Assembly (NCBI GenBank): GCA_948474755.1 | Contig: CAOLHI010000351.1 | Coordinates: 248,001 to 312,000 of the forward strand | DNA from: Ctenosaura bakeri | Lineage: Eukaryota; Chordata; Lepidosauria; Squamata; Iguanidae | Reading direction: 5' to 3' | Length of the DNA stretch: 64,000 nt | Shown here: positions 46,449-58,474 of the stretch, piece by piece | Layout: the number at the start of each line of letters is the position of its first letter | Position numbering within the stretch: the stretch's first letter is position 1 | Program-made: the position numbers and the translations under genes | Notes under the pieces: model-generated | The model's input: the letters and a program-made list of their open reading frames with translations, nothing else | Databases searched by the model: none | What the model was told of the DNA's origin: nothing

Positions 46449-46652
46449 TGAGAGCTAGCATGGTATAGTGATCTGAGCACTGGACTACGACCCTGGAGAC
46501 CAGGCTTCAATTCCCCACTCAGCCATGGAAACCCACTGGGTGACCTTGGGTGCATCACATGCTCCAGAAAACCCTGTGATAGGTTCATCTTAGGGTCACC
46601 ATAAATCATAAATGACTTGAAGGCACACAACAACAAGCACAACAACAACAAA
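46449..46652 (+). mobile_element. tRNA-derived SINE with BovB-like tail, copy 3 (best preserved)
   Basis: Reads 'gagctagcatggtatagtga' as head, 'gaccaggcttcaattcccca' at the B box, 'cccactgggtgaccttggg' as body, 'agggtcaccataaatcata' and 'gacttgaaggcacacaacaa' as tail with an imperfect CAA microsatellite. The best example of the Sauria-SINE type here. Confidence 0.8.
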
Positions 46653-47689
46653 TCTTAAAATATGATGGCAGGAATAGACTGTTCCACAGAGTACTTTTAA
46701 ATATGGTTTAGATTAAGTGCTGGACTCAAACAGCTAAGCAACAGTCCATTCTGCCTATCACTCAGTGCTTACAGATTTATTTGAATTCTTGGCCTCTGGG
46801 TTGATTTCAGTTGTACATCTTGTTGTCTTTCCTTTTTAGCTTTGGTTATTATGATTTCTGGTTTCTTGTGGCAGATTGTGGAATGGCTGAGACACTGAGA
46901 TTACACTTCTCTTCATCTTTGGTGAACTCCCGGGGTCACCCATGTATGACCTGGAGTGATTTGATTCATCTGTAACTGCTTCCCCCGACTATAGCCTGCC
47001 TCTCCTGGCACTTGGTGCCTCTAGGCATAGAGCAGTAGTAGTCAGCAGGTATAGAAAAGAAAGCCACAAAAACAGAATATTGACGGGTGCACAGGGTACC
47101 ATATCTCAGTTATGCAGCAATTTAATTTTTGGGTGTTTGTGTGTATATAGCCTACTCCTGCCCTTGTAAAAGCACTTCCACAAAACAGAGCACAAAGAAA
47201 GAACCATATCAGTATAAATAATAAATTACAGATGCAGCCAGGCTATTCAGGTGAAACTTCCAAGTAGATTCAGAATAAAAACCCAAGTGCCTGAAAGTTC
47301 AGATTCGTTCAGAGCTGAGGCTTTGCTGCCTTCTCATTACAGACTTGATGCCAGCTGCAAAGCTTGCTGGTAAATCCCATATTCTATGAAACTAAGGGTG
47401 GTCTGTTCAAAAGCTGCTATGCATATTGGTTACACACAAAGCACACAGAATTGTTTGCTCTCAGCTTTCCCTACTGATTAAAGGATTACGTTAATTCTCC
47501 CAAAAGTTCAAGGTGTGACTGGTTATTTACGCTTTTGATAAACAGTTCTTCAGCCATACTCCAACACACACGCACACATATACACAGAGTCACGGTGACA
47601 GACTCAAGTGCATCACAAGCCTCAAGTAACCCTATGGAACTCTTCCACTGGGACTTTTGCACAATTTCATAACAAGTCTCCAAAATGAA

Positions 47690-48130
47690 GGCAGCTGTTG
47701 TTGCTTAGAGTCACTGTAGTCGTTGTTTACCTCATTAAGAGAGATTGGCCAGGGTTTAATTTGTGCTGGTCTGTTTCTCTTCTAAACAACAGCCGCCAAT
47801 CCTGCACCCTCCCCCAGATGGCTCTATTAATATTAAATGACATACTGAAATAGAAACATGTTGCTTCCAAACTGTTCCCCAGTTAGAGTGTGCTGTCATT
47901 TATCACATTTCAATATTGACTTGGTAAGCACTTTTACCAGCTCAGCCATCATCTTTCTTTTTTCTCCATGTGTTTTGTGCTGAACTGCAATGTTTAGCTT
48001 GGTTCCCAAACTGAGCACGTAAGAGGGACAGCCGAGGGCAGTTACAGAAGTGCTAACAAAGATGCACCATTTTAGAAAGTGTGAGGCCTGATAGCCATAG
48101 TATGCTGTCAGAGTTGCCATAAGCAATTGC
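47690..48130. other. Repeat-free stretch, candidate conserved non-coding element
   Basis: Within the repeat-free block 46653-49699, this part has balanced composition, homeodomain-like TTAATATTAAATGA words and no stop-free frame of note. It looks like ancient constrained non-coding DNA, but conservation cannot be tested from one sequence. Confidence 0.3.
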
Positions 48131-49699
48131 ATATCATGATACAACTGCCTTAAAAATAATCAGAGTGGAGTTTTTAAAAAAACACACAAAACTTCTTCAA
48201 ATGATTGAAACAATTTGGTACAAATGAATTGAGACAGCAAGGCATTTGAGGAAGAATTTTGCCAAAAGATTGCTAAGTTACTATGGAAATCATGTCCCCC
48301 AGAGCTATCAAAGTTTACAGAATGCTCACAATTTCCTTTTTTGCATCATTAACAATAGTAATAAAGACACCACACTTTCCATTTCCAAGACTGATAAATG
48401 ATGTTTCTTTTCAGTGGTTTGTTTTTCTTTTTGTGAATCCATTTGTAGGCAGATTTGCAATAGGATTATGTGATTATTCTTTTAAACATCCATCAAAGTC
48501 CTCATCAAGCTGTTTTATAGTTTCAGTAAAAGATCCAATATAGTGCCAACCAAAAATGTAGTTTAGCCTTACGTATTTCCCTGTTAGTGGTCCTACGTTT
48601 GAATTTTACTGTTTTCTGTTTGCACCAGCTCTGCAACCATGACCAGCATTTTGAAGTGAGCCAGTGGACAGACACTTTCAGCCATGGAACAAGGTGGCAG
48701 TTAAGAAGACTCAAGTATTAGGATCAAAGTCCAATCAGAAGGGGTCAAAGAACAAGATAAAAGGCAGGATCAAAATGCAAGTCAGTACCAGACCAGAAGA
48801 CAAGCAACAATGGAGGAGAAAACTAAAATAGCTAAGGACATAAACCAGACCGGGTGGGGTCAAAGCCCTCCCCCCAGACTAGGCCAAAAGGACTGAGCCT
48901 ACCCCATGAAATTCTCAATCAAAATTGGACCCCCAACACTCTCATGTAGTTGATACCCACTAAGAATTATCAGAAGTACATTTACATAATTAAGGACACA
49001 TAATTATTAAGACGACGATTGCAACTGAGTCCCCCAGAAATAACAAAGGCTGCATGTAATCTATACTACATACACTTACACAGGGGTAATTTATACAGAA
49101 AACATGGAAGAGACTTCAAAGACATCAGCCATGACCCTCCAACCCCTTGGTCATTTTGTGTCAGCTGACATACCATCACTGGATATGTGTAATGGGAGGG
49201 GTCCCCGATAATGCATGACTTTACATTTATTTTCACATATTTTTCATTTCCCATTTTAGAATGCATTCTCCCAGCTTAGAGAGAACATTTTTGCAATTCT
49301 TTGCAATTTCTATTTATTCTTTTCACTCTAAAAAAATTATTCCCATCATCATCAAATGTGTAGGGGTATATAGTGCCACACACTCTACACCCCTAATTTC
49401 AAGTTTTGTAAAAAGATTCTCCGCAACCATACATATTTTACATTTTCTTTTGATAGTATTATGTGTGTGATCCAGTTATCTTTTAACATGTCTCCTCCAC
49501 AGCTTTTGCTTTTAAAACAATGTAGTTAGGGGTGTATAGTGGACAGACGGTTGATGTTTTCATACTTTTATTTAAAGATTCCTGCAACTAAGCAAAATTA
49601 ATAATGTACAGGAAAAAAAAATGACTTCCTGCCAATGTTGGTGGAAAGAAGCTTAAAAAGAGCTCAGGGTCCCTGACTATGGATACAGGAACAGGTTGG
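48131..49699. other. Stretch with no recognised feature
   Basis: Nothing beyond short chance ORFs. The text at 48720-48950 has the look of an old LTR-type repeat but shows no ends. Confidence 0.35.
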
Positions 49700-49778
49700 A
49701 GGAAGAAAGGAAGAGGAGGACCCTTGCCCTTTCCAGTAGGCTTAGGCAAAAAGCAAACTGCTGCAGTTTCTCCTAGCT
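49700..49778 (-). repeat. Dispersed repeat family C, inverse fragment
   Basis: The plus strand 'tttccagtaggcttaggca' and 'ctgctgcagtttctcctag' are the inverse of the 'gctaggag...cctactggaaagg' part of the copy at 11657. Only this part is recognisable. Confidence 0.5.
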
Positions 49779-50377
49779 TGTGTGCTCTCCTCCATTAATA
49801 ACTTTTGTTAGCTTGATCACAGCTTGAGGTTGCATGGCTACACATGTCCTAGTTTTCGTCTGTGAAATGTTGGCCCATGAGTAGCTTATAGACCACCAAG
49901 CACAAGATGCAATCTCTGGAACTTGGGTTTGTAAGGAATCTGCAAGAATGCAGAACAACAAGTGTTTATGTAAGCAAGAGCCAGCTACAACATTTTGATG
50001 GAAAAGGCCAAAAGTGCTTCTCACGCAAAGTCTAAGCCTCATCTGGTAATTTTAACAGTCCTATCACACAGTGACAGATTTACACATAACCTAACAAAGA
50101 TACAGATTGCAACACTTCACTCACATACTCACATACACACAAAATTTCAAGTTTTGAATATTGCATACTTTTGGAACTGTTGGAGCATTTTAAACATGAC
50201 ATGTTTGGGCATCAGCATTTCTCAATCTAGTCCTCCTACTAAATCAAGGGAAACCAATCAACTGCCGGGGTCTTCCTAGAATCTAGTAGAATGTTACAAG
50301 CTTAGAAACTTGTGACCCTACAACTCCAGTGGTTGGCCGTGATATCTGTAATACAGATTGGAAGCCACATAATCTGA

Positions 50378-50544
50378 GGACATTTCCACACTAGACTGTT
50401 TTAGTGCTATTATTCCACTTTCAATCTCCTATGGAATCCTGGAGTTTGCACTAAAAGGCCCCTCCCTAAACAGCAAACCTCAGGATTCCATAGGATGTTG
50501 AAAGTAGAATAACAGCACTATAACAGTCTAGTGTGGAAATGGCC
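50378..50544. mobile_element. Palindromic GGCC-ended MITE, family B, copy 4
   Basis: Left end GGACATTTCCACACTAG; right end CTAGTGTGGAAATGGCC; TGA on both sides (50375-50377, 50545-50547). The arms (about 50378-50446 and 50476-50544) are almost perfect inverse copies around a loop near 30 bases. It is the youngest-looking copy of family B. Confidence 0.85.
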
Positions 50545-51153
50545 TGAAAGCCATACAGGTTTGTAACTTGCATTACATCACGTTTTGAAGAGAACCTTTT
50601 CTAATTTATGCCATCCAACATTTGGATATAGTGACAATTCTGGCAAGATATTGCAGCAGATGGGATCTTATTAAATTCCCCACATCTCATGGGTCATAAT
50701 AACTCAATAGCCCTGATTTAGTCTGCTAGCCCTATAATCCATGAATTAAATATGCTTGAAATACTATAGTCTTGGAACGGGTGATATTCCAGAGCATCGA
50801 GGGAGCTATTAGAATCTAATTTGCTAAAGAGTTCAGTCAGATCCATCAGACTCAAAGCTAATGTGCATATTAGAAACTATGTCCAAATGTTCTGGTGAAC
50901 AGCATTGTAACATGACTCACAGATTTACATACAAAATAAATAAATAAAGCAGAATTTGGGAGTCGTATTTGTTTGGAAGTAGCTTCTGCAATAGATTAGA
51001 CATGTACAGAAGATGGCATCTGCGGTGGCAAGCTAGAAATTAATGAAACATTTACTGCCCACGATTTGATTTAGGACAAGGTTGTTAACTCATGTGTTGT
51101 ACTAGAAAAAGTTGGCTAGGGAAGGCATAGGACTGTGTTGGGGTTGACCATAG
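50545..51153. other. Stretch with no recognised feature
   Basis: Unique-looking DNA between a MITE and an LTR. No coding signal. Confidence 0.45.
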
Positions 51154-52146
51154 TGTAAGGCCCTGCTTTGTGGGTCCCTGATATTAGTATGGTTTGAATG
51201 GGCACCATACCTAATTGGCATCATATGTAATTGGCAATACATTTTATTGGCTCTGATATCAAATTCAAGCCTGAGAGGTGATGGACAGGTCGAACCAAAT
51301 GAGGCAAAGAATTTGACTGTAAATGTGAGAAGGACAGGTCAACTCAAAACTTCCTCCAGGTAAGACTGAGTCATTTGTCAGGCAAATACACACCGTTTCT
51401 GTGGATAATAGGCTTAAATAAAAGCTGGAATTTTCCAAGGAATCCAACCGTGAGGAGCCCACCAGGACACTGATTGACAGATATCCATCTCTTGTACACC
51501 TGGATTCTTTCCTCTATCCTCACAGCACCCACAATAGACAGCTATTACAACACCCATCATGTCTTTGTCAATCAAAGCACTAAGCCCATCAACAGGCAAA
51601 AGACCCATTGTCCACAACAGGTTCCCTTTGCCTTGCATCTGGAAACTTCACTGCTACCGGCTATTTTCAGGGTACAAATACCCCTGATTTCAGGATGCCC
51701 AGTGCAGTCTTTTGAAGGTCTACCCATCACTCTGTCCATCTGGCTCCTGAAATGAGAACTGTCCTTATGTCCTACCTTAGCTACAATACATTTCTGCTCT
51801 TCACTACTCTTCTGGACTAGTAATTATAAATCCCCCAAACCCCTCAGGCTCTCTATAATTTTTCCTCTCTTTGTCTTTCAGTTAGCTCTTTTGTGAATGT
51901 GTAATTGTGTGTATCTTGTGCACATGCATGAGTGAATTCCCCTCAATAAAACCCATTTTTAGCTTACTTCTGAATCTCTGGCTGGTTCCTTTCCTGCGTG
52001 TGCCCGTAAACACTGGTAGAAAAGATCTCACTAAGTTGCCCCCCCCTCGCAGCCTCCTGATTTTGAACTAATTAATTCCTCACTTTTTCAAGGAGGTATT
52101 TAGCATTGCAGGGTGGCCCTTGTGGCACCTATATTTTGGGGTAACA
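51154..52146 (+). mobile_element. Solo LTR, family TGTTAC/GTAACA, copy C
   Basis: Starts TGTAAGGCCCTG and ends TTTTGGGGTAACA, with ATAG on both sides (51150-51153, 52147-52150), a perfect 4-bp target duplication. AATAAA is at 51945. The 200 bases after it align with copies A and B ('ctggctggttcctttc', 'agaaaagatctcactaag'). The element is 993 bp long; the TATA region is degraded to TACAAATA. No internal genes remain. Confidence 0.85.
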
Positions 52147-52318
52147 ATAGTGACTCATCAAACTCTGGAACATATTACTAAAGGATGGGAGTGGGCAGCA
52201 GATGTTGGCAAAAATTTTATTGTGATCTGTAAAGATGTATTGGGATGGATGAGAAATTTGGAGGGTTCATATTGTAATGTCAGAATACCTAGTTCACAGC
52301 TGCCAGAACTGAGCACCA

Positions 52319-52350
52319 GTGGTAGCTAATGGCTTCCTTGTCAATGGGAC
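52319..52350. repeat. Lone arm of MITE family G
   Basis: 'gtggtagctaatggcttcc' with 'tgtcaatggg' matches one arm of the family G palindrome. No partner arm was found nearby. Confidence 0.35.
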
Positions 52351-53720
52351 TGCAAATATGCTTTGTGTTTTATTCAGAATGTCAAAGAAGCTATCTAAAT
52401 AATCTCAATGCTTTTTGTAGCTCCTTGGCTTTCCCCATTGATATGTGTTTTCTAAGTATTGTTTCTCATTTCTTTTGCTGTGCTCTATCTTACATTCACT
52501 GGAGGGGGTGGGGAAAGCAATTCAGAAGAGGTAACAGGATCAAAGTGGTGAATCACCTGATTCAACAAATGATAAATTTGGTTAATTCATCACATATGAA
52601 CTGATACAGTATAGGACTCTGTTAAAACATGTCTGCCATCTTAAGCTGTTTACAGTTGGCCTTCTACATTTGCTATGATTAGGGGCACGGGACTCTTGTA
52701 AAAGTGGAAAAATTGCAAATATCAAAAAAGATATGTCGATGTCTGTAGGAAGGAAGGCAAGGCATGGTGGAAGGGAGCACCCAGCATCCAAACGGTATCA
52801 AGGAAAGAAAAGGGAAAAGGAGTGAATCAGCATGGTGACCCTATACTTCCCCTCTCACATCCATCTCCTTTGTTAATCATTTGGGGGGCATTGGGAGAGG
52901 ATTTGTGGTGCTGAGAAACTGGACTGTGAGCTGTCCTTAGCTGGCCAGGTAGCAGCTGGTGGAAGAAGAGGAGGAGGACCAGAGGTAGGTTTTCAAAGGA
53001 CTGCATAGCCTGATCAAAGCCATCAAGAGGGAAGGTTCTCCCAGAAAAGAAGTGCCTGAGGTGGTGGGACAATAGTTGAAGAAACTTGCAGATAACCAGA
53101 TCCGTGCAAGTCAAACCCACAAATGTGGAGGGTATCAAGTAGAGGGCATCAAGAAACCTACACCTTCAATAAGATTTCCAGAGATGGCAATGTTCCAAAC
53201 CGTTATCCGAACATGCAGTGTCACTGAGGGGAGAGGCTAGTCCTGAACATTCTTAATGACCACTTCATGCCTTCAGAGTAAGAGGAAGCCATAACCTGAA
53301 CAACAGAGTGCACTACACCCCCAACTACTTGAATGAACTCCCCACCTCTCCATGCATGGACTGGGAGTGGTAACAGGGAGTTGGATGCTTGAAGACTTCT
53401 GGATTTGAAGCAAAGTTTATTCAGATGTTCTGTTCTGTTCTGGAGGAGGAATAATTTAACAAACATAACTGTTTGTGTTGAAAAGATAAAGGAACAATTT
53501 GTTTTCTAAAATTGTTTTCTAAAATTGGCTTTGCTAAAGAATTTCTAAGTTTAATGAGAGTGACAATTCAGAGGTTCACCAATCTATTTGTAGAGTAAGT
53601 TAAATAAATAAGAATTTTACCACCAATAATGAAGAACATAATGTTAAACACAAACCAGAATTTAAACTCATGTTTTGTCCCAACAAACTGATCTAAAGGA
53701 TTTTCTTGACAGTGTCTAAC
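52351..53720. other. Stretch with no recognised feature
   Basis: A 103-codon minus ORF (52827-53138) and others are unrecognised and lie in otherwise ordinary DNA. Confidence 0.4.
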
Positions 53721-53956
53721 TTTGTTGCTTTTGCTGTGTGCCTTCAATTTATTTCCAATTTATGGTAAGCCTAAGTGGAATCTCTCATGGGATTTTCTTG
53801 GCATGATTTGTTCAGAGGGGTTTGCCATGGCTTTTCTCTGAAGATGAGACACTGCAGCTTGCCCAAGGTTGTCCACTGGGTCCCATGGCTGAGCAGGGGT
53901 TTGAACCATGGTTTCCAGAGTTGTAGTCCAATACTCAAACCATTACATCTCACTGA
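53721..53956 (-). mobile_element. tRNA-derived SINE with BovB-like tail, copy 4, minus strand
   Basis: The plus strand starts 'ttgctgtgtgccttcaattt', the inverse of 'gaaggcacacagcaa', and ends 'ccaatactcaaaccattaca', the inverse of a tRNA-like head. The inner 'cccaaggttgtccactgggt' is the inverse of the 'ctgggtgaccttggg' body. It has an extra 'tttgccatggcttttctc' segment that the shorter copies lack. Confidence 0.7.
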
Positions 53957-54030
53957 CTTAATTTAAATTATTATTCTGTCATTTACATTTTACGCTTACC
54001 AAGGTACCCTAAGCCCTCCATTTATATCAG

Positions 54031-54033
<3 letters not shown>

Positions 54034-54078
<45 letters not shown>

Positions 54079-54089
54079 ATAAATAAATC
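54034..54089 (+). repeat. (AT)n microsatellite followed by (AAAT)n
   Basis: An uninterrupted AT run of about 38 bases is followed by AAAT units. It can extrude as a cruciform. Confidence 0.95.
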
Positions 54090-54099
54090 AGGGAAGAAA

Positions 54100-54460
54100 C
54101 ATTTGTAAATCCTACTGTGTATTTCAAATTCATTAACAGCATTTAATAAAAGGACTTACAAGCTGTGTGCTAAACATGCTGGATTCAGCACCCTTGTACT
54201 CTGCTTACAATGGAAGACCTTGGTATGGGAGAAAGGGATTTTAAAACCCTGCAATTACAATCAGCTTTATAAATGAGCTTCTCACCTAATTGCAAATCCT
54301 GATTAGAGTGCAGGTTCTTTCCTGATATTAAGATTTAATAATGAGCATTGTAAAAGCTGATCTTATACAAAATTGCTTCTAAATACCAGCCCATAGGAGT
54401 GCTTCTTTTCAATGCCTCTTAACTCTGTAGAGCTAAGTGGGTCACATGAATTCTATTAGT
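54100..54460. other. Repeat-free stretch, candidate conserved non-coding element
   Basis: Dense in CAATTA, TAATGA, ATTTGCAAAT-like and TTTAATAATGAG words that homeodomain and POU factors bind, without any repeat or ORF. This makes it a plausible enhancer, but only by composition. Confidence 0.3.
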
Positions 54461-55935
54461 ATTGTGGTTTGTCTTCATTTAATGAAATAAAGAGGGGTCA
54501 TTTCCATTCTTATGACTACTGTCTGGATTTGAAGTTTGTCCCCTTGGAATGGCATCATTTATTCAGTAACTCTTTTTTATATGCATCACATACACTGAAT
54601 ACACATGGGATGTGTCAAGATCAGAGTAGTCGTCCCATATATGCATGCATGTATGAGTTCTTTTGACCACAGGTGGGAAAGCAGGTGGGGGTTGCATAGC
54701 ATTAGTGTGTAAACATTTGTTATACTGATGGAAGAGTCAACCTTTTTAAGTTTATGTTAGCCATTTTAAAACATCACTGGTCCCATGCCAGAGCATTTCT
54801 GGTATCTTGACACCTCACCCTTTGGAGAGAAAGTAGGAATTTTGGTCCACCAGACAACTCAGCAATGAAGGTGTAAGCATCTGGACATTGTTATTAGCTA
54901 GAGTTGCCTGTCAAGGCAGGTTAATTAAATCACACTTGGCTGAGATATGAAGCTTTTTTCAGTAGAGACATGAGTAAGTGAGCATGTTTATGGCATATTT
55001 ATGATGAATGATTGTTCCCCAGTCTTCTCCTTCAGAGTTCCAATGATCAGAGCTCCAATGCACAGACCATGGTTGGCACACGCAGTGGATACTGCACATT
55101 CCTAGAGGCTCCTTCGCATGGATGAAAGCAATTAAATTTAAGGTGGCAATCTGCAAGCAACATAATCTTTTAAAAGAGTTTTATGTTTCCCTTCAGAAGG
55201 ACCAGAATAATTATTGCATGATCTTGTAATGGCATTTTGCTAATTTGTTTTGTAATGTATTTACAACATCATTTTTAAAAGAGTTCTATATTGATTTCTC
55301 ACTCATTGTCACTCAAGGCCATGGGACCTATGGGCAAGATAAGGATGGCCTTTGTGTCCTTTGCCCACAGTTGTGAGGACAGGAAAGAATGACTCCAGAA
55401 GTCCACTTCTGTTCAGCTTTATGTTGAGAGTCAGGATAAAGAATTATTTCCTATATCTTGCTCTGGGTAAGTTAGGATTCAAATAACTCTCAGGCAAGAT
55501 GCCTTCAGGATCTTGAGTTACTTATGTCTGCACAATCAGTCCCTGTGCTGATCAATTCTACAGTTGAAAGTAATGTGTCCCTTGTTCAGTCCAGCTTCTT
55601 GTCTCTTGTCTCTTCTTGTTTTTCTCTGTTTCTGTGAACAAATGTCAGAGCAGAGTCCTACATTCATACAACTGTACACATAAAGGGTCTGTTCTGACCT
55701 TCAACTGTACATGCCACCTATGGGGCATGATTCCACTTCCCCTGGGAGCACTCACTATATGTACTTTGACAGAATGAAAGAGAATGAATTAATCACTGAG
55801 TGTTACATTAGCATCCTAGTGAAGAACTGAAAATCTGGAATCCTGTGGCTAGTCTGCAGAAGCTGTGTTATACTAAACACATTAGTGTTTAAGGTGTTGC
55901 TAGAGTGTGTCATTGTTTTTGGCAACAAACACAGC
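54461..55935. other. Mostly unique stretch
   Basis: A second AT-rich block at 55100-55260 with ATTAAATTTAAG and AATAATTATTGC also resembles conserved non-coding DNA. No gene was recognised. Confidence 0.35.
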
Positions 55936-56005
55936 TTTCCCTCTGACTTCTGAGCTGCTTTGGGTCCTCTGTGGGAGAAAAGCAGGATATAAATTACATA
56001 AATAA
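55936..56005 (+). mobile_element. L2-type LINE 3' tail
   Basis: 'gagctgctttgggtcctctg' followed by 'gagaaaagcaggatataaat' is the canonical end of an L2/CR1-like LINE. Only the tail is present. Confidence 0.6.
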
Positions 56006-56387
56006 AACTTGCTCTGACAGGGTTTGTTAGGTGATCATTTCACTAGCTTTCATCCTGAGTCTGACACATGCAAAATAGGAATGAACTTCTTTTTTTGGGC
56101 AGTTGTAAGAGGAAGAAAGAGAATAGCCAGTACCTGACATAGTCCAAATGGCCTAATACTTCCAGGAAATATTAGGTTTTTCTGTTTCTGGATCCCATGC
56201 CTTATAATGGTTCCTGCAACCACTCATGCCTTAAATATACCAGGGTTTCATCCATTTTTTTCCTGCTTGCGGTGTGGGTGAGGTTTCCTTCCCTCTTTGT
56301 CATTCCCTCCATGAAGTCAGCACTTCCTCCCATGCTCCCCAAATACCCACATTCCCTGTCTTGCTTATTCCTTCATTATACTTATAG

Positions 56388-56430
56388 TGCTGAAGTGGTG
56401 TAGCACTTTAGTGATACACCACTTTAGCAC
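56388..56430. repeat. 16-bp-arm hairpin
   Basis: Arms 56388-56403 and 56415-56430 are inverse copies with one mismatch around an 11-base loop; the loop itself repeats the CACTTTAG word. It sits in unique sequence. Confidence 0.7.
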
Positions 56431-58018
56431 TACAACTTTGGATGAAAGGGAAAAGGAATGTTCAAACTGGCAACAAAGACATAATGGGGGAAGGAAGATC
56501 AGAGGGAAACCTCCATGGCAAAGTATCATCAGTGAGACTGCTCAGATGTACAGGAGGAACTGAAACAATCAGGACAGACATGGGAATTTACCTCTACCTC
56601 TATCAGAAATTCCAGAACAAGCAGGGAAGAACTACATCTTGTCCTGAGTATAAAAAATTGTGGCTGCCCCCAGAAATTAATGAGAAGTACACTGGACGAT
56701 CATCACTTAGATCTTTTCATAGATGTCAGTAAGTACAGATACAGCTCCCACCAAATCCTGAGGCTCGGGGAAAGGTAAATCATAGAAATCACCACACCAT
56801 CCTCTTCCTCTCTTAGAAAGCCTCCATTGGATCCCAGTTTCCTCTTTGAACAAAATGAGCCTTTCTGTTTGCAAGTCTTGATCCCACTGAGCAGAGATAT
56901 TTTAAACTTGACAGGACCCTTTTGCCTAGATATGAGTAATATACAATATATGTCCATAGAATTCTCTTTCCACCTGATGCAGAACCAGAAAAGTTGTGTG
57001 GAAAATAGAATTTAGTAAATCATCCATTATTTATGCATTTTTTCCATTTATGGATTCATAAATGATAATGTACTACCTTTTATCATGATTTGAACAGTTT
57101 CTGGTTGTATTGTTTTTCTTTAACCATCATTACTTGATTTTGTATGATACTTTTTTAATGACTCTCCTGCTTTAAATTAAAATCACATGTATTCGTCTGT
57201 GATTAAGCAAAAAAAGGAAAGAACAATTTCCTGTTAAGAACAGGGTTTGTTTGTTTGTTTTATATTTAACAGCTAAACCAGGTACTAAAAAGATGTTTTG
57301 GGAACAAATGTTTTAGCCAGCAAGGTGTCCTTTTTGGTACTGTCTCCATTTAATTTAATCACTTAATGACTTGACCAGTGATTAATCTTACTTAATCGAA
57401 GCTGTAACAATATCCTTGAATAGGTTCTCAGCTGGCCATTGAGATTATGGCTACATTAGAAAACTGCTCCTATTAACAGTGTTCTCTGTATTCCCTACCT
57501 TCCACGCTTGTTACATTAGGCAGAATGGAACGCAAATAAGAAAGGAGAAAATTTTTAGAAGATATGAATCCTAAGATGAACTTTTTGGTTTCTCTACCTC
57601 TTATCTAACTTTTTGTTTCTTGGTTCTTGCGCAGAATTGTATGCTCTTGACCAAGATTTCTTTCCATTTTCTAGCATGACTTCCATCTAGAACTAATCTA
57701 GAACTTCTCAGCAGTACGTTCAAGGAAAGTCAAGTGGGTGGGACCACTTCTTTCTCTCTCTCTCTCTCTAGATAGCATCCTGTTAGTGATACCTGTGTGC
57801 ATAGCTGTGGTTTACATCCATTTATGTCTCTAATTGGATGGGGCAGTGAGCTATTCTCTAGCCCTTTGTACACCATCTAGCATGTTCCCCTGTCAAACAG
57901 CTATCAGCCTCTGAGTGATAGTTGTTCTGCTGTTGTTTTCAGGTGGGGTAAGGAGAGAGGGACAAGACGTTGTTCTGGGCTCCCAGGGGAGGGGAAAAGA
58001 GAGGTACCTTCTTTCTCT
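56431..58018. other. Mostly unique stretch
   Basis: The 96-codon ORF (56442-56732) has no domain I recognise. A CT microsatellite lies at 57748-57770. Nothing else was identified. Confidence 0.4.
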
Positions 58019-58474
58019 GGCCATTTCCACATGGGGCGAGGGAATCACCCCATGCCGGTACTTACTGGACTTCCTGGCTCCACGCTTGGGTCCAGGCTGG
58101 TCCGGAGCAGTCCGTGGCCGCCGCTCTGCACTGCTCTGGGGACAAAAATAGCAGCTTCCAGTTGGTCGAGACTCTCCACCAACCGCTGAAGCTCACCAGC
58201 CTAAAGCCCGCTCCTGGCAGATTGCAGGCTCGCACTGGTGCGAGCCTGCAAATCTGCATTGGAGCACAGGTGTGGAGTGGCACACTCCATGCTTTTGAAA
58301 GACCTATTTCAAGCAGTCTTTCAAAAGCACACTGGATGACCACTTTGGGTCGTTCCAGAGTGGGCTGAGGTGCATAACTACACTAAGTAGGTCCGACCCA
58401 GTCCGATCCCAGGTGCAGACATCCTCTCTGGAGGACACTCTGCACTGTTTCTTTAAGCCCATGTGGTAATGGCC
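58019..58474. mobile_element. GGCC-ended non-autonomous DNA transposon, family E, copy 4
   Basis: Left end GGCCATTTCCACATGGG and right end CCCATGTGGTAATGGCC are inverse with one mismatch; TCT lies on both sides (58016-58018, 58475-58477). It is 456 bp long, close to copy 2 in length and text, and looks the best preserved. The 132-codon ORF crossing it runs in from outside and is chance. Confidence 0.85.

Noticed and set aside
46449..46652. tRNA gene
   Set aside because: A tRNA-like A/B-box head is present, but the body and BovB-like tail show it is a SINE; the cloverleaf is not complete.
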